The notes under the pieces were generated by a model. It was not told the origin of the DNA, made no database searches, and worked only from the letters and a program-made list of their open reading frames with translations. Positions 57,911 to 64,000 of a stretch of 64,000 nucleotides of DNA are shown piece by piece. Both the position numbers and the translations under genes were made by a program. Numbering within the stretch: the stretch's first letter is position 1; each line of letters starts with the position of its first letter. Source of the stretch: Curvularia sp. ZM96 (taxonomy: Eukaryota > Ascomycota > Dothideomycetes > Pleosporales > Pleosporaceae); NCBI GenBank assembly GCA_022457065.1, contig JAJGBQ010000001.1:6014001-6078000 (forward strand), in the 5' to 3' direction.

Positions 57911-58706
57911 GGTGCGCGTAGGTAAAGTATTAAGCTATCAAAGAAGAGGAGAAATGGCGACGGGCGTCACTGGATATTATGGCGATGGAGCTGATGGCGG
58001 TGGTGGTGGCGTCGTCGTCGTCGTGGGCGGCGTGGACAGGAGACAGCAGGGAAGAGAGGGGGTAAGGAGCGAGGACGGCCAGCCGGGTGTGAGCCTGCCG
58101 CCAGATATCAGCGCGAGAGCGGTGCTGGGAGCTGGAGCTGGACTGCTGCTGCGGCTGTTACAGGAGTGTTGACAAAGGGTGCAGAGATGGGCGACAGGTG
58201 AAGCACGGGATGCAAGGAGAGGTGGTTGGAAGACGGGCCATCCCCTTGATGGACGGGCCTGCTGGGCTGGATCGGGCCCCGTTCGGTTGCGGCATAGCGC
58301 CTTATTGGCTTTGGCCCAGAGCGACTCAAGCGCACTCACGACCACGGCTCGCGTCCAATGCGCCCGCTGGCTCGCCCAGACGAGCGCGCCCTGACTTGAA
58401 TCGTCCTCGGGGCCCACGCGCTCGCTCGCTGGCTGCACGGTGCGGCGCTGCGTCGCCTTTGCCCTGGCTGCGTTGCAGGTGGGTGCGGGGGCTCGGCGGG
58501 CCTGCTGATGTGCCGCGTCGACCGCGCGCTCGCTTACCTCAGCCTACCACAACCATTTTGCAACGCTGTGACTTCCCACCACCGCCTGGGAGAGACCGAG
58601 ACCCGCAACCGCCTCTCAACCTCCAAACGCCCTTGGCTGCGTCGCCTGCTTGCTGTAAAGCCCATCCGACCCGTGCCGTTGGATTTGCGACCTCAATCTG
58701 CCCAGC
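57911..58706. promoter_or_regulatory. Divergent promoter region, G-gamma and eIF3a genes
   Basis: A 796-bp gap between divergent start codons. The frame upstream of eIF3a is open from 58198 through this region into the intron, but it does not match the family N-terminus and is best seen as promoter and 5' leader. Confidence 0.5.
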
Positions 58707-61700
58707 ATGGCGCCGCCACCGCACTCCAAGCCCGAGAATACTCTGTGCGCCGCCCCGCTTCATACACATACTCCCGCTACGCACCCAGCGCCCCCAGCTA
58801 ACACGCTGCAGTAAACGGGCCCAGGAGCTCATCGGAGTCGAGCAGCAACAGGCTGCCCTCCAGCTGCTGCACGAGCATGTCACCTCCAAGCGCACCCGCA
58901 ACAGCCCCATCACCTCGCTCGAGCCCGTCATGATCCTCTTTGTCGAGCTCTGCGTCGATCTGCGCAAGGGCAAGCTCGCCAAGGACGGTCTCTACCAGTA
59001 CAAGAACACGGCCCAGAACACAAACGTCGGCACCATTGAGACCGTCTTCAAGCGCTTCATCGAGCTCGCCGAGCAAAAGGTCACTGAGGCCCAGGCCAAG
59101 GCCGACGAGGTCCAGTCCTCGCTCGAGCCCTCCGAAGACAAGAACATCGACGACCTCGAGGCCTCTGAGACTCCCGAGTCCATCCTCCTGTCTACCGTCT
59201 CCGGCGAGCAGTCGCGCGACCGCACCGACCGTGCCATTGTCACACCATGGCTCAAGTTCTTGTGGGAGACGTACCGCACCGTCCTCGATATCTTCAAGAA
59301 CAATGCCCGTCTGGAGCTCATGTACCAGTCGACCGCCCACCAGGCCTTCCAGTTCTGTTCCAAGTACGCCCGCAAGACCGAGTTCCGCCGTCTCTGCGAG
59401 TTGCTCCGCAACCATCTCCAGAATGCCGCAAAATTCTCCTCGCAGATGCACGCCATCAACCTGTCCGACCCCGACACGCTGCAGCGCCACCTTGACACCC
59501 GCTTCCAACAGCTCAACGTGGCCGTCGAGTTGGAGCTCTGGCAGGAGGCTTTCCGCAGTGTCGAGGACATTCACACCCTGCTCAGCTTGAGCAAGCGTCC
59601 AGCCAAGAACATCATGATGGCCAACTACTTCGAGAAGCTGACCCGCATCTTCTTGGTTAGCGAGAACTACCTGTTCCACGCTGCTGCGTACAGCCGCTAC
59701 TACAACCTCCTCCGTCAGTCTGCAGCTGCCGTTGCCTCTGGACAGAGCCCCAAGAAGGACAACCCAGCCGTCACAGATGCCGACATGACCAAGGCCGCCT
59801 CGTTTGTCCTGCTGTCTGCCCTCGCCATTCCCGTCATCAGCACTTCGCGCTCTCGCGGTGCTCTTGTCGACGTTGACGAGGCCAGGAAGAACAAGAACTC
59901 GCGTCTTACCAACCTGCTCGGCATGTCCCAGGCCCCCACCCGTGCTATTCTGTTCAAGGATGCTCTTAGCAAGGGCCTGCTCAAGCGTGTCCGTCCCGAG
60001 ATTCGCGACCTCTACAACATCCTCGAGGTCGACTTCCACCCCCTCTCCATTTGCAAAAAGATCTCCCCAATCTTGTCTCAAATTGGTGCTGATGAGGACA
60101 TGCAAAAGTACGTTGGCCCGCTCCAGCAGGTCATCCTCACCCGTCTCTTCCAGCAGCTGTCTCAAGTATACGACTCCGTCGAGATCAAGTTTGTGCTCGG
60201 CCTTGCACAGTTCCCTGAGCCCTTCCACGTTAGCGCCGGCACTATTGAGAAGTTCATCATGAACGGCTGCAAGAAGGGCGATCTCGCCATCCGCACTGAC
60301 CACGCCACGGGCGTCCTTACTTTCGACTCGGACGTTTTCTCGTCAGCAAAGGCCATGCACCCTGGCTCTGGTGCGGGATCAGCCGAATCTGAGTCCCGCT
60401 CCGTGCAGCGTCTGCAGAGCACCCCTGCCGAGATTGTGCGCTCTCAACTCACCCGCCTTGCCAAGTCTCTGTTTGTCACCTGCCAGTATGTTGACCCTTC
60501 ATTCAACGCAGACCGTCTGCGCGCCAAGGAAGCCGCACTTGCACGTGCCAAGGAAGGTGCCGAGAAGGAACACCAGGAGATTCTCAGCCGCCGCGACATC
60601 ATCTCGCAAAAGAAGGAGGCTGCCCTCAAGGCCCAGCAAGCCAAGGAGAATGAGGAGCAAACCAAGAGGCTCATCCGCCAGCAGCAGCTCAAGGATGAGG
60701 AGGCTCGCCGCCTGGCAGAGGAGCAGAAGCAGCGTGCCGAGCAGCGCATGAAGGCTGAGCAGAAGCGTATCCAGCGTGAGGAAATGGAGAAGCAGATCAA
60801 GGAACTCAAGGCCACCACCAAGGTCGACATTGAGCTTCCCGAGGACCTGGATGATCTCGACTCGCAGAGGATCCGTATTCTCAAGCTCCAGGCTCTTGAG
60901 AGGGAGAAGAACCAGCTTGGCGAACAACTCCGCATTACCGGCAAGCGTATCGACCACTTGGAGCGAGCCTACCGTAAGGAGGAGATCAAGCACCTCAAGA
61001 CTGACTACGAGAAGCAACAGGAGGCCGACCTTGCAGCCTACGAGAAGGCCAAGGCTGAGGAGCTCAAGGAGGCCGAAGAAAAGCACAAGGAAGACGTTGC
61101 ACTCAAGCACCGTCTTTCAAGACTGGTGTCGCCTTACCAGCAGTTCGTTTCTACTGTCAAGCAGCAGCGCAAGGCTGAATTTGAGAAGCGCCAGAAGATC
61201 GCACAGAAGGAGCTTGAAAGCAAGAAGGCCGCACGTGTCAAGGAGGTCAAGGAGCGTATCGCAAGGGAGAAGAGGGAGCGTGAGGAGGCTGAACGCCGCC
61301 AACGCGAGGAAGAGGAGCGTGAGAGGGCTGAAGCCGAGGCCAAGGCCAAGGCCGACGAGGAGAGGCGCGCACGACTGGCCGAAGAAAAGGCGAAGAGGGA
61401 GGAAGAGCGCAAGTCAGTATTACCAAGTCTGCTTCCTAGTCACACACTAACATATCACAGTGCTCTTGCTGAGAAGGCTCGTCTGCAAGCACAGCGTGAG
61501 GAGGAGGCCATGGCCAAGCGAAGAGCTGGCGCTGGAGCTGGCGCTAGCCGCCCCTTCTCTCGTGAGCCCGCTGCCGAAACTCCTCCAGCCAGCGGTCCTC
61601 CAAGACTACAACTGGCTGGCGGCAAGCCCAGCTGGCGTGAGCGTGAGGCCATGAAGGCTGCTGGCCAGGCTCCTCCGGCCGCCAGCACTTCTCCAGCCCC

Positions 61701-62067
61701 GGCCGCCGCCTCTCCATCCCCTGCCGCCACCTCACCAGCCCCCGAGGCGGAGGCGCCCAAGAGGAGTGGCTACATTCCGCCGGCGTTGCGTCAAGGTGGT
61801 GCCCCAGGTGGCGGATGGCGCGAACGCGAAGCTAGCGGCAGCGGTAGTGCTGGTGGCAGTGGCCGTTTCGAGGCTGCTCGTGGTGGAGGAGATCGATGGG
61901 GAGACAGGAAGGCTTCTCCTGCCGCCACTGGTGGCTACGTTCCTCCTGCACGCCGTGACGCCCCAGCTCGTGAGGGCGAGGGCGAGCGTGAGTCGAGGCC
62001 TACTACCCAAGCTCCAGCCTCGTCGACCGGAAAGTATGTACCTCGCCACCTGAGGGATCGCCAGTAG
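58707..62067 (+). CDS. TIF32: Translation initiation factor eIF3 subunit a, 1081 aa
   Basis: Scaffold subunit of eIF3 on the 40S ribosome. Exons 58707..58744, 58812..61412, 61461..62067. The small first exon gives MAPPPHSKPENTLKRAQELI, the conserved start. The 67-bp intron (GTGCGC ... GCTAAC ... CTGCAG) is followed by GVEQQQAALQLLHEHVTSKR. A PCI domain spans roughly residues 320-500 (DLYNILEVDFHPLSICKKIS...EKFIMNGCKKGDLAIRTDHA). A long charged coiled-coil region rich in KEEAARL-type repeats follows. The C-terminal tail is Ala/Pro then Gly/Arg-rich (PARRDAPAREGEGERESRPT, YVPRHLRDRQ). The second intron (48 bp) is a multiple of three without stop, so its retention would insert 16 residues. Length is typical. 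Confidence 0.94.
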
Positions 62068-62877
62068 AAAATGGCAATGAAAAGCTAGGCGTTCGTTTTG
62101 TTTCTACGCTTTTTACGATTGACGACTGGTCAAAAGCGGGTACAGGACGGATATCAAGGCATGGGCAGGGAGTTTGTGCTTCTACTACTTGTTCTTAGAG
62201 TGAGCGGTTACGAACATGCGCCCACAGTGTGTAGTTTTGTTTTTTTGCCAATACATTTCGACTTTTCTTCACCACTCTGGGATCTTGATTGTTATTCCTG
62301 ATGTTGTGCATTTTTACTATCGTGACTTGGTGGTGTTGGTATCGTCCTGATTCATATCAGGTATTTTACAACTGCGAATCAGATGATGTCACATTATGTT
62401 GTCATTGGGTTGTACAGAACCCTCTCGTTTGGGTCCTGCTCCTCGGTACGGTTTTGACAAGGTGACAAGGCTGTAGTCAAGACTATTTCTGATTGACTGG
62501 CCCTTTCGCAGAGCAGTTCAGCCGACGCATAGCCCGTTCTGCCATGATGTATGCTTGTCTCGTGATGATAAGAATGTACGAATGACAACGACGCCCGCCG
62601 TTCTAGCATGTTCCGCAACAGCAACCAGACGCAAATGCCCAACCTAAGCTCTCTTCCAGCCACAGCATACTGAATAAACATTCGCATTGCATCACCTCTG
62701 TGACGGGTTTGGCTGATGTTCATGCAGGGCGGTTGCATGCACGTGCATTGCCAACAGCTCGCCAAACCAAGAGCAACCAATGCACCGGGCCATTAGTTCG
62801 CGATAGCCCCGCCATTGATCTCCAACTCTCGCGCAACCAACCTCTGTCCAGTTTCCACCTCCACATCTACGCCCACG
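62068..62877. other. Intergenic region between eIF3a and SNX3 genes
   Basis: An 810-bp gap between two plus-strand genes: eIF3a 3' flank and SNX3 promoter. No coding signal was supported. Confidence 0.45.
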
Positions 62878-63475
62878 ATGCAGTCCCTACCAGATGCGCG
62901 ATCGCAGAGCTTTGAGGAGCTGTATGGCCCTCCCGAGAACTTCCTGGAGATAGAGGTAGGCTGATTTGGAGCTTCCTTACCCTTGTGTGACCTGCAGCCT
63001 TGCTCACATCTGTCGCGTGCACAGGTTAGAAACCCTATGACACACGGTAAGTGTAAGCGCTTCGAGTCTGTAGCAGGGCTCGCTAACAGAGTACCAGGAG
63101 TCGGCCGTGGCATGTACACCACCTACGAGATCGTGATGCGCACCAACATCCCCGCCTTCAAGCTCAAGTCGTCGACAGTCCGCCGCCGGTACAGCGAATT
63201 TGAAGCCTTCCGTGACATCCTCGAGCGCGAGTCGGCGCGCGTCACCATACCGCCGCTGCCGGGCAAGGTCCTGACAAACCGCTTTTCGGACGATGTGATT
63301 GAGCACCGACGGGAAGGGCTTCAGCGATTCCTGCAAATAGTGGTTGGCCATCCACTACTGCAAACCGGCAGCAAGGTGCTTGCGGCATTTGTGCAGGGTG
63401 AGTCGATAGGTAGTGAATATTCGAAGCGGCGACTGACTGTTGGCAGACCCAAATTGGGACAGGCACGCGTGGTAG
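62878..63475 (+). CDS. SNX3: Sorting nexin-3 (Grd19/SNX3), 142 aa
   Basis: PX-domain protein that binds PI3P on endosomes and recycles cargo to the Golgi with retromer. Exons 62878..62955, 63025..63046 (22 nt), 63098..63397, 63447..63475. N-terminus MQSLPDARSQSFEELYGPPE, then VRNPMTHGVGRGMYTTYEI across two splices. PX landmarks: RRRYSEFEAFRDIL (Arg-Arg-Tyr PI3P site), the proline loop VTIPPLPGKVLTN and the late Arg in EHRREGLQRFLQ. The last short exon gives the family ending DPNWDRHAW. The whole protein is essentially one PX domain, as in all SNX3 orthologs. Confidence 0.93.
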
Positions 63476-63904
63476 AAAAAGTCGGGAGCAGGTCATGTCG
63501 ACAGGCAATCACCAGCAAAACTATTTTTCTACAGGCAGGTCTAAGTCGATAGTTTGGGATGGTGACGGAGAAAATGTTATTTTCGGTATGCCGCATTTTC
63601 TGCGTGATGGAGCGACGAGGCGTTCTGGAGAACTATTTGGTACTCGATTTCAAGTTATACGGATACTCAGTCAGAGAATGCAATAATGTCCTAACCTACT
63701 CTTGCGTGAACAGTGCTGCTTGATGTGTACGGGCCGTAGCAAACCTTAAGCAATCCAAGACTAGTTGGAGCCATGCCAGTGTGCTCATCACCCCACGAGC
63801 ACCCCATGTCTGACATCCGCGGTCAGTTTCTCGGTGCAGCGCTAGTGATGTAACAAGCAAGGCGTGGGGTCTAGTACAAGCAAAAGTTTTTGGGGCGAAC
63901 TACC
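63476..63904. other. Convergent intergenic region
   Basis: 3' flanks of SNX3 (plus) and of the partial gene at the right edge (minus). No coding signal was seen. Confidence 0.4.
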
Positions 63905-64000
63905 TTAACCCTGCCTGCCCATGTTCTTAACTTCGCGCGTCTCCGAGTACATCCTCAAGCTATCCACCATTTGCTTTGATCGCCGTCTCGCATTCTGACC
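63905..64000 (-). CDS. 3' end of an unidentified gene (31 residues), cut by window edge
   Basis: On the minus strand the last 96 bases form an open frame: GQNARRRSKQMVDSLRMYSE followed by TREVKNMGRQG and TAA at 63905. Codon choice and a charged helical character resemble a real C-terminus. An AG at 63996/63997 could be a splice acceptor. The family is not recognised from this fragment. A 25-codon opposite-strand ORF here is judged accidental. Confidence 0.4.
   Translation of the reverse strand, partial: GQNARRRSKQMVDSLRMYSETREVKNMGRQG

Noticed and set aside
58198..58706. N-terminal extension of about 200 residues in frame with eIF3a
   Set aside because: It would read through a clear intron (58745-58811), has low-complexity composition, and the spliced start at 58707 matches the conserved eIF3a N-terminus.
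58798..60303. 501-codon open frame on the minus strand
   Set aside because: It is exactly antisense to the conserved eIF3a coding sequence; codon bias of the real gene keeps the opposite frame open. No independent homology or splice signals.

Overview
This is nuclear DNA of a filamentous ascomycete, most likely a dothideomycete of the Pleosporales type. Introns are short (45-70 bp) with GT..AG borders and CTAAC/CTGAC-like branch sites. The proteins are typically fungal: DASH subunit Spc19, a NUC-1/Pho4-type bHLH factor, SNX3, eIF3a and a Hrr25-type casein kinase. Gene-rich, GC-balanced blocks alternate with AT-rich, gene-poor blocks of decayed repeats that look RIP-affected. No complete transposon, CRISPR array, rRNA or intact tRNA was seen.

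Layout. 1-3.8 kb: AT-rich repeat debris with a SINE-like fragment and one two-exon gene for a secreted Cys-rich protein. 3.8-11.4 kb: two divergent genes, an alpha-1,4-glucan lyase (GH31) and an aldos-2-ulose dehydratase-like enzyme. By homology these are consecutive steps of the 1,5-anhydro-D-fructose pathway: glycogen or starch to anhydrofructose, then to microthecin or ascopyrone-type pyranones. 12.6 kb: a 74-aa secreted protein with eight cysteines. 13.4-25.4 kb: a conserved block with a mitochondrial-type CDF metal transporter, monoacylglycerol lipase, OXNAD1-like oxidoreductase, four-TM membrane protein, pfkB sugar kinase, catalase-like protein and an ACMSD-type amidohydrolase. 26-39 kb: a second AT-rich island with a Thr/Ser-rich secreted protein, an unrecognised multi-exon gene, a 64-aa secreted protein, a 115-aa orphan with a broken relative 6 kb away, an NADPH ketoreductase, an alpha/beta-hydrolase lacking two catalytic residues, and a 146-bp tandem repeat. 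39.4-64 kb: mostly housekeeping genes: xylulokinase, a large orphan membrane protein, ATP16, SPC19, ATP18, casein kinase I, a phosphate-regulator bHLH factor, G-protein gamma, eIF3a, SNX3, and the 3' end of one more gene at the right edge.

How the genes work together. The lyase and dehydratase form the only evident metabolic cluster; their 1.4 kb shared upstream region suggests co-regulation. Both lack obvious secretion signals, which points to intracellular glycogen as substrate. SPC19 and ATP18 share a 242-bp head-to-head promoter, and ATP16 lies just beyond SPC19. The remaining genes look like ordinary neighbours. Gene models below were built by hand from reading frame, splice signals and recalled protein families; exon borders are predictions.
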